Below, one piece after another: positions 27,865 through 35,568 of a stretch of DNA of 64,000 nucleotides. Both the position numbers and the translations under genes were made by a program. Below the pieces are notes generated by a model. It ran no database searches. It saw only the letters and a program-made list of their open reading frames with translations, and was not told the origin of the DNA. The DNA comes from Pedobacter caeni (GTDB lineage: Bacteria; Bacteroidota; Bacteroidia; Sphingobacteriales; Sphingobacteriaceae): assembly GCF_900129215.1 (NCBI RefSeq), contig NZ_FQUQ01000001.1, forward strand, positions 186,001 to 250,000. The letters are read 5' to 3'. Within the stretch, counting starts at the first letter, position 1. Every line of letters begins with the position of its first letter.

Positions 27865-29220
27865 TTATTTAATGGCTGAAATGCGGAACAGGCCTGCTCC
27901 ATGTTTATTGATGCTTGCGCTGAAATTTCCCTTAACCGTACCTTTGTCTGTCCTGCTCCACAGGTCTCTGACCTTGCAGGCCTTGTTAAAACCAAGATCA
28001 TGGAGGTTTACAGAAATCTCTACAGGCTGATCTCCATCACCCGGATTAAAAAGAGCAAGATATTTATCCCCCGTTTCCGGATCATCAGCTATCCAGCAGA
28101 TGCCATTCTCATTGCGGAACAGCTGTTTGTTATTGCTGCTGTGGTTGAGCACATTGATCACCTCTTTGTTGTTTAGTAAGGAAAGGGTAAAGGCGTCATT
28201 TTCAGGTAGGTTGCCACCAAACATCAGGGGAGAACGGAATATCGTCCAGAGTGTCATGAGGGTAAACTGTTCGTCTTTGGTAAATTCCGTCATTCTTGGA
28301 TTTCCACGCTCTGCACGGATTCCTATTTTTCCAAGGGGAAGCATATCCCCATCAGGCCAGGCACCGGATACCCGGTATTTGTTCCAGCGTTCAAATACCT
28401 CAAAATGATCTTTCAGCATTGGCCAGTTGTCCCAGAAATCGTCTACAGTACGCCACATATTGGCATGTTCCTGAACATGTGAAGCGCTGGCGATTGGTGT
28501 TTCTCCGGGCGAGGTGCTCAGTACGATCTTTCTGCCCGTCAGTGCGATCGCTTTGCGGATCATTTCTACCTCTCCCGTATGGTAAGGCCTGGAAAGGTCA
28601 TCCACCTTAATGAAATCTACCCCCCATGAGGCATATAGCTGGAATAAAGAATTGTAGTATTCCTGAGCACCATCACGGCCGGCCACGACGGTATACATGT
28701 CACGCAGCCATTTGCATTGCAATTCCGTGCTGTATATTTCTTTAGCGGTCGCCTTACTTCCCATGATGGGCAGGTTGCGTTTTACCGCTTCTACCGGAAT
28801 ACCCCGCATGATGTGGATGCCGAATTTCAATCCCTTTTTATGGATATAATCTGCCAGCGGTTTAAAACCTTTGCCACCTGCTGCGGAGGGAAAGCGGTTT
28901 ACGGCCGGTTGAAACCTGCCATATTCATCGAGCACATAATCCGGATTGGTTTCATTGTATCCATGTGCTTTGTCGTTGCCTAAATACCAGCGGATGTCCA
29001 CAACCACATATTCCCAGCCGAAGGCTTTCAGGTTTTCAGACATATAGTCAGCATTGGCTTTCACTTCGGATTCTACTACGGTAGGACCATAACAGTCCCA
29101 GCTGTTCCAACCCATTGGAGGTGTCTTTGCCCAATTGTGAAAATCTTTTTGTTGTGCTTTTAGGGTGGCCAGCGTTCCAAACAGGAACACACATGCCAAT
29201 ATTGTTTTTTTACTGACCAT
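27865..29220 (-). CDS. GH27-family glycosidase, probable beta-L-arabinopyranosidase
   Basis: 451 residues from ATG 29220, which gives a signal peptide (ILACVFLFGTLATLKAQ); a longer frame from 29250 is possible but delays the signal. GH27 features: PPMGWNSWDCYG, VDFIKVDDLSRPYH (nucleophile Asp207), MWRTVDDFWDNW (acid/base Asp261), TLWTIFRSPLMFGG, and a C-terminal beta domain. Alpha-galactosidases of this family have an Asp-Asp pair before Cys-Trp that binds the sugar; here the segment is VVVDIRW, with Ile76 in the second position. In the GH27 beta-L-arabinopyranosidase of Geobacillus an Ile at this site is described as excluding galactose. Together with its place between araD and araA this favours release of L-arabinopyranose. 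It overlaps the araD end by 11 bases. Confidence 0.8.
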   Translation of the reverse strand: MVSKKTILACVFLFGTLATLKAQQKDFHNWAKTPPMGWNSWDCYGPTVVESEVKANADYMSENLKAFGWEYVVVDIRWYLGNDKAHGYNETNPDYVLDEYGRFQPAVNRFPSAAGGKGFKPLADYIHKKGLKFGIHIMRGIPVEAVKRNLPIMGSKATAKEIYSTELQCKWLRDMYTVVAGRDGAQEYYNSLFQLYASWGVDFIKVDDLSRPYHTGEVEMIRKAIALTGRKIVLSTSPGETPIASASHVQEHANMWRTVDDFWDNWPMLKDHFEVFERWNKYRVSGAWPDGDMLPLGKIGIRAERGNPRMTEFTKDEQFTLMTLWTIFRSPLMFGGNLPENDAFTLSLLNNKEVINVLNHSSNNKQLFRNENGICWIADDPETGDKYLALFNPGDGDQPVEISVNLHDLGFNKACKVRDLWSRTDKGTVKGNFSASINKHGAGLFRISAIK

Positions 29221-29908
29221 AATAACTGTCCGGACCATGTTTACGTTCAAAATGTTTTTTAATTAATGCGGCTTTCAGTTTCGGCGACTGCGGATTAATC
29301 TGATTCGTCAGCATCGCCATTTGTGCTACAGATTCCAGGACGGCACTATTGTAAACCGCTTTTTCTGCAGTCTTTCCCCAGGTAAAAGGAGCATGGTTTC
29401 CAACCAGGACCATTTCTACCTCATGGTGACTATAGCCGAGTTCCTTGAAATGATTGATGATCTGGAAACCGGTTTCATATTCATAATTTCCTTTGATCAT
29501 TTCATCGTTCATTGGCGGTGCACATGGAATGTCTACCGTAAGGTGGTCGGCATGTGTAGTGCCGAAAATAGGGACATCCATTTGTGCCTGTGCCCAGGAA
29601 GTGGCATAGGTTGAATGGGTATGAACGATGCCGTTGATTCCATCCCAATGTTTGTAAAGTACAGCATGGGTTTGGGTATCTGAAGAAGGTCTGAGCGTTC
29701 CTTCAACCGTATGGCCATCAAAATCCACGATCACCATTTTATCCGGCGAAAGATCTTTGTAGGGTACTCCACTTGGTTTGATGGCAAAAACACGCTGATC
29801 TCTGTCGGCAGCACTTACATTTCCGAAAGTAAAAAGCACCAGGTTTAGTTTTGGCAGTTCCATATTGGCCTCATAGGCCAATTCACGAATGGTTTTATAA
29901 TTGCTCAT
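29210..29908 (-). CDS. araD: L-ribulose-5-phosphate 4-epimerase
   Basis: 232 residues, the usual length of this class II aldolase-like enzyme, which forms D-xylulose 5-phosphate. The zinc histidines are in GIVHTHSTYATSWAQ and FGTTHADHLTVDIPC, with VLVGNHAPFTWGKT downstream; the phosphate-binding part is FGNVSAADRD and AIKPSGVPY. The gene overlaps the araB end by 14 bases and the GH27 start by 11, so araB, araD and the GH27 gene are translationally close-packed. Confidence 0.97.
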   Translation of the reverse strand: MSNYKTIRELAYEANMELPKLNLVLFTFGNVSAADRDQRVFAIKPSGVPYKDLSPDKMVIVDFDGHTVEGTLRPSSDTQTHAVLYKHWDGINGIVHTHSTYATSWAQAQMDVPIFGTTHADHLTVDIPCAPPMNDEMIKGNYEYETGFQIINHFKELGYSHHEVEMVLVGNHAPFTWGKTAEKAVYNSAVLESVAQMAMLTNQINPQSPKLKAALIKKHFERKHGPDSYYGQ

Positions 29909-31613
29909 GATACATCAGGGGTTTGATCTCTTTCTTATGGTCGTTCTCCAGGTAATTGCCCAGAGCCAGATATTCCTGGTAATGCTTGCGGTATCGCGTT
30001 TGATTTTCCGGATTTGGCTGATATTCGGCTTCGAAACCTGTCCCCATTGCTTCCATTGCCGCTTCAATATTTGGGTGAATTCCAGCCGCTACGGCTGCAA
30101 ACATGGCTGCTCCAAGGGCGCAGGTATGTTCAAACCGGTGAATTCTGATCGGCATTTCCAATACATCCGCCATCATCTGCATGATATATGGTGATTTTTT
30201 AGCGACTCCGCCAATGCCGATAATTCCTTCCACCGGGACACCTTCGGTTCTGAAGCGGTCGACGATGCGTTTGGCACCAAAACACGTGGATGCCACCAAT
30301 GCCCGGAAAATGCGGGGAGCATCAGTTCCCAGACTTAAGCCGATGATGGCGCCTTTGAGTTCCTGATTGGCATCTGGCGTTCTTCTGCCATTTAACCAGT
30401 CAATGGCCAATTCTGCATCATCGCTATCAGGCAGGAGCTGAGCCTGCTCAGTTAAACGGGAAATGATTTGCGTTTCGAGTCCCTCTTTTAACCTGGCTGC
30501 TGTGGTTGGATGGATCAAATCGGATTCTGAAAGGAGCAGATTTAATGGCCAGCTGATTAAATTTTTAAACCAGGCATACACATCTCCAAAGGCCGATTGG
30601 CCAGCTTCCAGTCCCATCATTCCCGGGATAACAGAACCATTTACTTGTCCGCAGATGCCTTTAACCAGTTTTCCATCCAGGTCTGCTGTTGGAGCGATCA
30701 GGATATCACAGGTGCTGGTACCCATGATTTTACACAGGTGATAAGGGGCGATTTGTCCACCCACAGCACCCATGTGTGCATCAAATGCGCCAACACCAAT
30801 AACTACCTCTGTGGAGAGCCCAAGGCGGTTTGCCCATTCTTCGCTTAGTGTTCCTGCAGCTTCATCTGATGTATAAGTGTCCTCGAAAAGCCTTTCCCTG
30901 AATCCGGATAATAGGGGATCTAGCTGACTGAAGAATTCTTCTGGTGGCAGGCCGTCAAATTGCTCCGCCCAAAGGGCTTTATGTCCTGCTGCACAGCGGC
31001 TTCTTTTCATATTTAATACATCATTGCCACCGGTCAGGAGAAATGGAATCCAGTCGCAATGCTCTACCCATGAAAAGGTCGCATCGCGGACAGCGGCATC
31101 TGCTCTTAGTACATGAAGCAGTTTCGCCCAGAACCATTCTGAAGAATAGATTCCGCCTACATACTGAAGGTAATTGGTTTCAAATTTGGCCGAATGGTTA
31201 TTGATCTCTGCAGCTTCCCTGATTCCGGTATGGTCTTTCCAGAGTACAAACATGGCATTTGGATTTTCTTCAAAGCCAGGGGTAAGGGCAAGAGGGGTTC
31301 CGGATTTGTCGACAGCGACCGGACTGGAACCTGTTGTATCTACGGAGATTCCTTTGATGGCTGTTGCGATTGCATCACCACCGGCTTTTGCAATGCAGTC
31401 TTTAATGGTATGCTCGAGTCCTTCAATATAATCCAGGGGATGTTGCCTGAACTGATTTGAGGAGGCTTCGCAATAAAGGTTTTGTTGCCACCTTTTATAA
31501 TAATAGACAGAAGAGGAGAGCTCCGCTCCATTTTCAGTATTTACAATTACGGAGCGCACAGAGTCGGAGCCGTAGTCAATACCGATGACATATTTGGTTA
31601 GTTTCATGGTCAT
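29895..31613 (-). CDS. araB: Ribulokinase (FGGY family)
   Basis: 572 residues. It phosphorylates L-ribulose. FGGY features: YVIGIDYGSDSVRSVIV, IKGISVDTTGSSPVAVD, MFVLWKDHTGIREAAEIN, YVGGIYSSEWFWAKLLHVLR, WVEHCDWIPFLLTGG, VVIGVGAFDAHMGAVGG, CKIMGTSTCDILIA and GIIGIGGVAKKSPYIMQMMA. It is first in the arabinose operon. The AraR-type element at 31619-31639 ends six bases before this ATG; a second in-frame ATG at 31607 is also a plausible start. Confidence 0.96.
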   Translation of the reverse strand: MTMKLTKYVIGIDYGSDSVRSVIVNTENGAELSSSVYYYKRWQQNLYCEASSNQFRQHPLDYIEGLEHTIKDCIAKAGGDAIATAIKGISVDTTGSSPVAVDKSGTPLALTPGFEENPNAMFVLWKDHTGIREAAEINNHSAKFETNYLQYVGGIYSSEWFWAKLLHVLRADAAVRDATFSWVEHCDWIPFLLTGGNDVLNMKRSRCAAGHKALWAEQFDGLPPEEFFSQLDPLLSGFRERLFEDTYTSDEAAGTLSEEWANRLGLSTEVVIGVGAFDAHMGAVGGQIAPYHLCKIMGTSTCDILIAPTADLDGKLVKGICGQVNGSVIPGMMGLEAGQSAFGDVYAWFKNLISWPLNLLLSESDLIHPTTAARLKEGLETQIISRLTEQAQLLPDSDDAELAIDWLNGRRTPDANQELKGAIIGLSLGTDAPRIFRALVASTCFGAKRIVDRFRTEGVPVEGIIGIGGVAKKSPYIMQMMADVLEMPIRIHRFEHTCALGAAMFAAVAAGIHPNIEAAMEAMGTGFEAEYQPNPENQTRYRKHYQEYLALGNYLENDHKKEIKPLMYHEQL

Positions 31614-31618
31614 TATAA

Positions 31619-31639
31619 TAAACGTCTAATTAACGTTTA
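31619..31639. promoter_or_regulatory. AraR-type operator before araB
   Basis: TAAACGT (31619-31625), seven bases, ACGTTTA (31633-31639): a perfect inverted repeat that extends to 9-bp arms at 31617-31641. On the minus strand a TTTG (31652-31649) and TTAATTAG (31633-31626) could be a promoter overlapped by it. It is the best-conserved of the four related elements in the window. Confidence 0.75.
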
Positions 31640-31689
31640 TTTTTTTGACAAATGAAAATTATTATGAAATTTCTTTCAGATCACCTGGT

Positions 31690-32400
31690 TTACATGCTGA
31701 TCAGGTGCTCAGGATTTGGGATGAAATTTAAGAAGGACTGGAACTTGGCTTTGTACTTATTTTTATCAAGCGTATAATAAAAAGCACCCCGTTTGGAACT
31801 GGATTTATCTTTGTCGCTGAGTTTGATGAGCAGATCTGTGGAATTGACTTTACGGATGAAATTCCGGTTGTCGATTTTGGTATTGTATACCTGTTCGTAA
31901 AGATTCTGCAATTGAGGAATGGTAAACTTTTTTGGCAGCAGCTCAAACAGGATAGGGTGTAAGGCCGCTTTATAACGAATTCTTTTCTTAGCTTCTTCCA
32001 CCATCAGGTCATGGTCAAAGATGAGTGAAGGGGCATCGTTGATCAGAAACCATTCTGCATGATAGCGGTCGCTGATCTGGGTTTTGTATTTGTTGATGTC
32101 TATTAAGGCAAAATAAGCCACCGATATGGTACGTTCTATTGGATCCCTTTCCGGACTTCCATAAGCTTTCAGCTGTTCCAGGTACAAATCCTTCAATCCT
32201 GTAAGCTGATGGAGGATGCGCTCTGCGGCGCCATATAAATTTTCATTGGCTTCCACAAAACCACCCATCAGGCTCCATTGATCTTTTGCGGGTTCGAAAC
32301 CTCTTTTAATGAGTAGTATTTTTAATTGTTCGCCGTCAAAACCAAAGATGATGCAGTCGACTGCAACGAGAACGCGTGTCTGTTCAGAATAGGTAATCAT
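31690..32400 (-). CDS. araR: AraR: Nudix-derived L-arabinose regulator (NrtR family)
   Basis: 236 residues. The N-terminal part is a Nudix fold (VLVAVDCIIFGFDGEQLKIL, DQWSLMGGFVEANE) and the C-terminal part a winged helix of the NrtR type (FTIPQLQNLYEQVYNTKIDN, RNFIRKVNSTDLLIKL, YYTLDKNKY). The Nudix box Gx5Ex7REuxEExGu is degenerate: Gly47, Glu53 and Arg61 remain, but the glutamates are Ile62, Gln65 and Leu66, so hydrolysis is unlikely. This agrees with the Bacteroidota AraR, described as an arabinose-responsive repressor derived from a Nudix enzyme. It lies 76 bases upstream of araB on the same strand, and a second operator-like site lies just before it. Confidence 0.92.
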   Translation of the reverse strand: MITYSEQTRVLVAVDCIIFGFDGEQLKILLIKRGFEPAKDQWSLMGGFVEANENLYGAAERILHQLTGLKDLYLEQLKAYGSPERDPIERTISVAYFALIDINKYKTQISDRYHAEWFLINDAPSLIFDHDLMVEEAKKRIRYKAALHPILFELLPKKFTIPQLQNLYEQVYNTKIDNRNFIRKVNSTDLLIKLSDKDKSSSKRGAFYYTLDKNKYKAKFQSFLNFIPNPEHLISM

Positions 32401-32443
32401 ATAGAAGATATATTTATCAAGAGCAATTTATAAAAATTTAGGG

Positions 32444-32451
32444 CAAAGCTA
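32444..32451 (-). promoter_or_regulatory. Putative araR promoter -7 element
   Basis: TAGCTTTG on the minus strand is a full match to TAnnTTTG, 44 bases before the araR start. No clear TTG is seen at the proper distance; that region is occupied by the operator at 32461-32481. Confidence 0.4.
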
Positions 32452-32460
32452 CAAAAATAA

Positions 32461-32481
32461 TAATCGTTGATTTGACGTTTA
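32461..32481. promoter_or_regulatory. AraR-type operator between araR and the GH43 operon
   Basis: TAATCGT-N7-ACGTTTA, one mismatch from a perfect TAAACGT-N7-ACGTTTA repeat. It covers the upstream element of the GH43 promoter (TTTG 32471-32474) and the -33 region of araR, so it could control both directions. Confidence 0.65.
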
Positions 32482-32501
32482 ATATTTAATTCATACATTA
32501 G
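32471..32501 (+). promoter_or_regulatory. Putative promoter of the arabinan-degrading operon
   Basis: TTTG (32471-32474), 19 bases, TACATTAG (32494-32501), the same arrangement as at 23288-23318. About 95 bases of leader would precede the GH43 start at 32598. Confidence 0.55.
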
Positions 32502-32597
32502 CCAGGGTGGAACTGCAGGCCTGGCTATTCGCCAGGAAAGCCATGAAAGCTATGGAAGCCATGGAAGATCACCTACAAACCAAAACAAGAACCAGGT

Positions 32598-33557
32598 ATG
32601 AATGTATTAACGCTGAGGACAGTGCTGTTGATTTTAGCAATTCTTGCTCCTCATTTCAGCTACTCACAGAGCACTGTAAAAGAAGGCAATCCGATCATCA
32701 CCGATAAGTTTACTGCAGATCCTGCGGCGATGGTCTACAAAGACAGCGTCTACCTTTACACCGGACATGATGAAGCACCCGATTCGAAAAACTATTATGA
32801 AATGAAAGAATGGCTCGTCTATTCCTCTGCTGATATGCTCAGCTGGAAAGCACATCCTTCTCCGCTTCATGTCAACGCTTTTCAATGGGCAAAAGGGGAT
32901 GCATGGGCATCTCAGGTGATCGAACGTAAGGGAAAGTTCTACTGGTATGTTGCCGTAGAGCACAACAACGGAGGAAAAGCGATAGGGATTGCAGTGGCAG
33001 ATCATCCGCTTGGCCCCTTTAAAGATGCAATCGGTAAAGCCCTGATCAGGAATGATATGACGACTTCCTCTAAAATCAGCTGGGATGATATTGATCCTTC
33101 CGTGATCATCGATGATGACGGACAGGCCTACCTGTTCTGGGGCAATACGGCTTGTTATTATGCAAAATTAAAAGAAAACATGCTGGAGCTGGACGGACCA
33201 ATACATACGATCCAGGGTTTGCCAAAATTTACGGAAGCCCCCTGGATTCATAAACGCAAAGGCTGGTATTATCTTTCCTATGCAGTAGAATTTCCGGAAA
33301 AGATTGCCTATTCGATGAGTAAAAACATCAATGGACCATGGACCTATAAAGGCATACTGAATGAAATTGCAGGTAATTCCAATACCAACCACCAATCGAT
33401 CATCCAGTTTAAAGGAAAGGACTATTTCATTTACCACAATGGTGCGATTAACCCTAATGGTGGGAGTTACAGACGCTCTGTTTGTATCGACAGGTTATAC
33501 TATAATAAAGATGGAAGTATGAAAAAGATCATCATGACTACCGAAGGCATAAAATAA
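32598..33557 (+). CDS. GH43-family glycosidase (putative arabinofuranosidase/arabinanase)
   Basis: 319 residues with a signal peptide (TVLLILAILAPHFSYSQ), a single five-bladed propeller. The GH43 catalytic triad is visible: Asp41 (FTADPAAMV, base), Asp166 (DDIDPSVIID, pKa modulator) and Glu213 (KFTEAPWIHKR, acid). GH43 enzymes of this shape release arabinose (or xylose) from side chains or arabinan. It is the first gene of a four-gene operon and ends one base before the GH51 gene. The AraR-type element upstream supports an arabinose substrate. Confidence 0.9.
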   Translation: MNVLTLRTVLLILAILAPHFSYSQSTVKEGNPIITDKFTADPAAMVYKDSVYLYTGHDEAPDSKNYYEMKEWLVYSSADMLSWKAHPSPLHVNAFQWAKGDAWASQVIERKGKFYWYVAVEHNNGGKAIGIAVADHPLGPFKDAIGKALIRNDMTTSSKISWDDIDPSVIIDDDGQAYLFWGNTACYYAKLKENMLELDGPIHTIQGLPKFTEAPWIHKRKGWYYLSYAVEFPEKIAYSMSKNINGPWTYKGILNEIAGNSNTNHQSIIQFKGKDYFIYHNGAINPNGGSYRRSVCIDRLYYNKDGSMKKIIMTTEGIK

Positions 33558-33558
33558 T

Positions 33559-35541
33559 ATGAAATACAAAAGCAATTTAATTGCCCTGCTCATGGCCGGG
33601 ACATTTTTTAGTGCAGGCGCACAGCAACCGGAGGTTATTGTGGTCAATAGCGCTAAATCTGAAGGGAAAGTATCACCTACGATGTGGGGCGTATTTTTTG
33701 AAGACATCAATATGGGGGCAGACGGCGGGATCTATGCCGAAATGGTAAAGAACCGCTCGTTTGAATTTCTGAAGCCCCTGATGGGCTGGGCGGTAACCGG
33801 TAAGAAGATCGGGGAAGGAGACCTTCTGGTACTAAACAGACAAGACGCAAATCCTGCAAATCCCAGATTTCTGAGAGCAGCTATTAAAGGCGCATCAAAA
33901 GGAGAAGCAGGAATCAGCAATGAAGGCTTTAAAGGAGGGATGGGCGTAAAAAAAGGTCTGAGGTACGATTTTTCCCTGATGTACAGGCAACAAAGTCCGG
34001 GGATCACTTTACATGTGGAGTTGATTGATGAAGGGAATAAAATCCTGGCGACCGGATCGCTGAAGCCGGCTGACGCCTCAGGACAATGGAAAAACCAGGA
34101 ACTGAGCTTTATGGCGGATGCTTCTGCGGCAAAAGCCAGAATGAACATCTGGTTTGAAGGAAATGGGGTACTGGATATGGACATGATCTCTTTATTCCCT
34201 GCAGACACCTGGAAAGGCCGGAAAAAAGGAATGCGCTCAGATATGATCCAAATGCTGGCAGATATGAAACCCGGTTTCATCCGTTTTCCCGGTGGTTGTA
34301 TTGTCGAAGGCATCGACCTGGCCAACCGTTACCAATGGAAAAAAACAATAGGACCGATAGAGGAACGTCAATTGATCATGAACCGCTGGAATGTGGAATT
34401 CGCACACCGTCCCTCACCTGATTATTTTCAAACTTTTGGGCTTGGATTTTTCGAGTATTTTCAGTTGGCCGAAGATATCGGTGCAGAGGCTTTGCCGATC
34501 CTGAACTGCGGAATGGCCTGTCAGTTTAATACAGCAGAGGTCGTTCCCTTAGATCAGCTGGATCCTTATATTCAGGATGCCCTGGATCTGATTGAGTTTG
34601 CCAATGGCGATATTTCTTCTGAATGGGGAAAGGTCCGTGCGGGAATGGGACATCCTGAACCCTTTAATATGAAATATTTAGGAGTGGGTAATGAGAACTG
34701 GGGGCCTCAGTATATAGAACGTGCAAAAGCATTTCAGCAAGCCATCAAAGCTAAATACCCGGAAATGAAGCTGATTTTCAGCTCAGGAACAGGCCCTGAT
34801 AATGACGAATTCCGTTACCTGGATAAAGAATTGCGTGCCATGAAGGCCGATATCATAGATGAACATTATTACCGTTCTCCGGAATGGTTCCTTAAAAATG
34901 CTGCCCGCTATGACAATTATGACCGTCAGGGCGCAAAGATTTTTGCCGGAGAATATGCCGCACATATTAAAGGAGAAGCGACAGGCAGCAACAGGAACAT
35001 CTGGCAGGCAGCAATTGCGGAGGCTGCGTTTATGACCGGACTAGAGCGCAATGCTGCGGTCATCAGTATGGCTTCCTATGCGCCATTATTTGCAAATACC
35101 GAAGGCTGGCAATGGGCGCCCGACTTAATCTGGGTAGACAACCTGAATATATACGGAACCCCAAATTACCATGTTCAGAAGCTTTTCTCTACCAATAAAG
35201 GCACGCAGGTTTCTACTGCCCTGGCAGATGGAAAAGCCCTTTCCGGTCAGGATGGTTTATATGTTTCCGCAGTAATGGATGAGCATAAAAAAGAGATCAT
35301 CGTAAAACTGGTCAATACCAATGCAACGGAGCGAACCAAACAGCTGGCTTTCGAAGGAATAAAAAAACTGGCTGCCGAAGGGAAATTGACAACAGTTAAA
35401 GGCGATCTTGCCGCTCAGAATTCTATACAGAAACCTTCAAACATTGTTCCCGTAGAGTCGCTGATGAAGCTGAAGGGAAAAGATGCTGTCGTAAAAATGC
35501 CTGCAAACTCTTTTATCATGTTAAAAGTCGGTTATAAGTAA
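33559..35541 (+). CDS. GH51-family alpha-L-arabinofuranosidase
   Basis: 660 residues with a signal peptide (ALLMAGTFFSAGAQQ). An N-terminal segment begins SPTMWGVFFEDINMGADGGI, then a CBM4-like insert at about 95-215, the TIM barrel, and a C-terminal beta domain. Acid/base Glu379 is in LGVGNENWGPQ and nucleophile Glu465 in IFAGEYAAH. GH51 enzymes hydrolyse terminal alpha-L-arabinofuranosyl groups of arabinan, arabinoxylan and arabinogalactan. It follows the GH43 gene by one base and precedes the double GH43 by 27 bases. Confidence 0.95.
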   Translation: MKYKSNLIALLMAGTFFSAGAQQPEVIVVNSAKSEGKVSPTMWGVFFEDINMGADGGIYAEMVKNRSFEFLKPLMGWAVTGKKIGEGDLLVLNRQDANPANPRFLRAAIKGASKGEAGISNEGFKGGMGVKKGLRYDFSLMYRQQSPGITLHVELIDEGNKILATGSLKPADASGQWKNQELSFMADASAAKARMNIWFEGNGVLDMDMISLFPADTWKGRKKGMRSDMIQMLADMKPGFIRFPGGCIVEGIDLANRYQWKKTIGPIEERQLIMNRWNVEFAHRPSPDYFQTFGLGFFEYFQLAEDIGAEALPILNCGMACQFNTAEVVPLDQLDPYIQDALDLIEFANGDISSEWGKVRAGMGHPEPFNMKYLGVGNENWGPQYIERAKAFQQAIKAKYPEMKLIFSSGTGPDNDEFRYLDKELRAMKADIIDEHYYRSPEWFLKNAARYDNYDRQGAKIFAGEYAAHIKGEATGSNRNIWQAAIAEAAFMTGLERNAAVISMASYAPLFANTEGWQWAPDLIWVDNLNIYGTPNYHVQKLFSTNKGTQVSTALADGKALSGQDGLYVSAVMDEHKKEIIVKLVNTNATERTKQLAFEGIKKLAAEGKLTTVKGDLAAQNSIQKPSNIVPVESLMKLKGKDAVVKMPANSFIMLKVGYK

Positions 35542-35568
35542 AGGAAAGATCAACCCAAATGAACCACG

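Noticed and set aside
29210..29250. Possible frameshift between araD and the GH27 gene
   Set aside because: Both proteins are full length; the overlap is ordinary close packing within an operon, with a good signal peptide from ATG 29220.
32507..32707. 66-codon plus-strand frame before the GH43 gene (MELQAWLFARK...)
   Set aside because: It overlaps the GH43 signal-peptide region in another frame and lies in the expected leader of the operon; no family resemblance.
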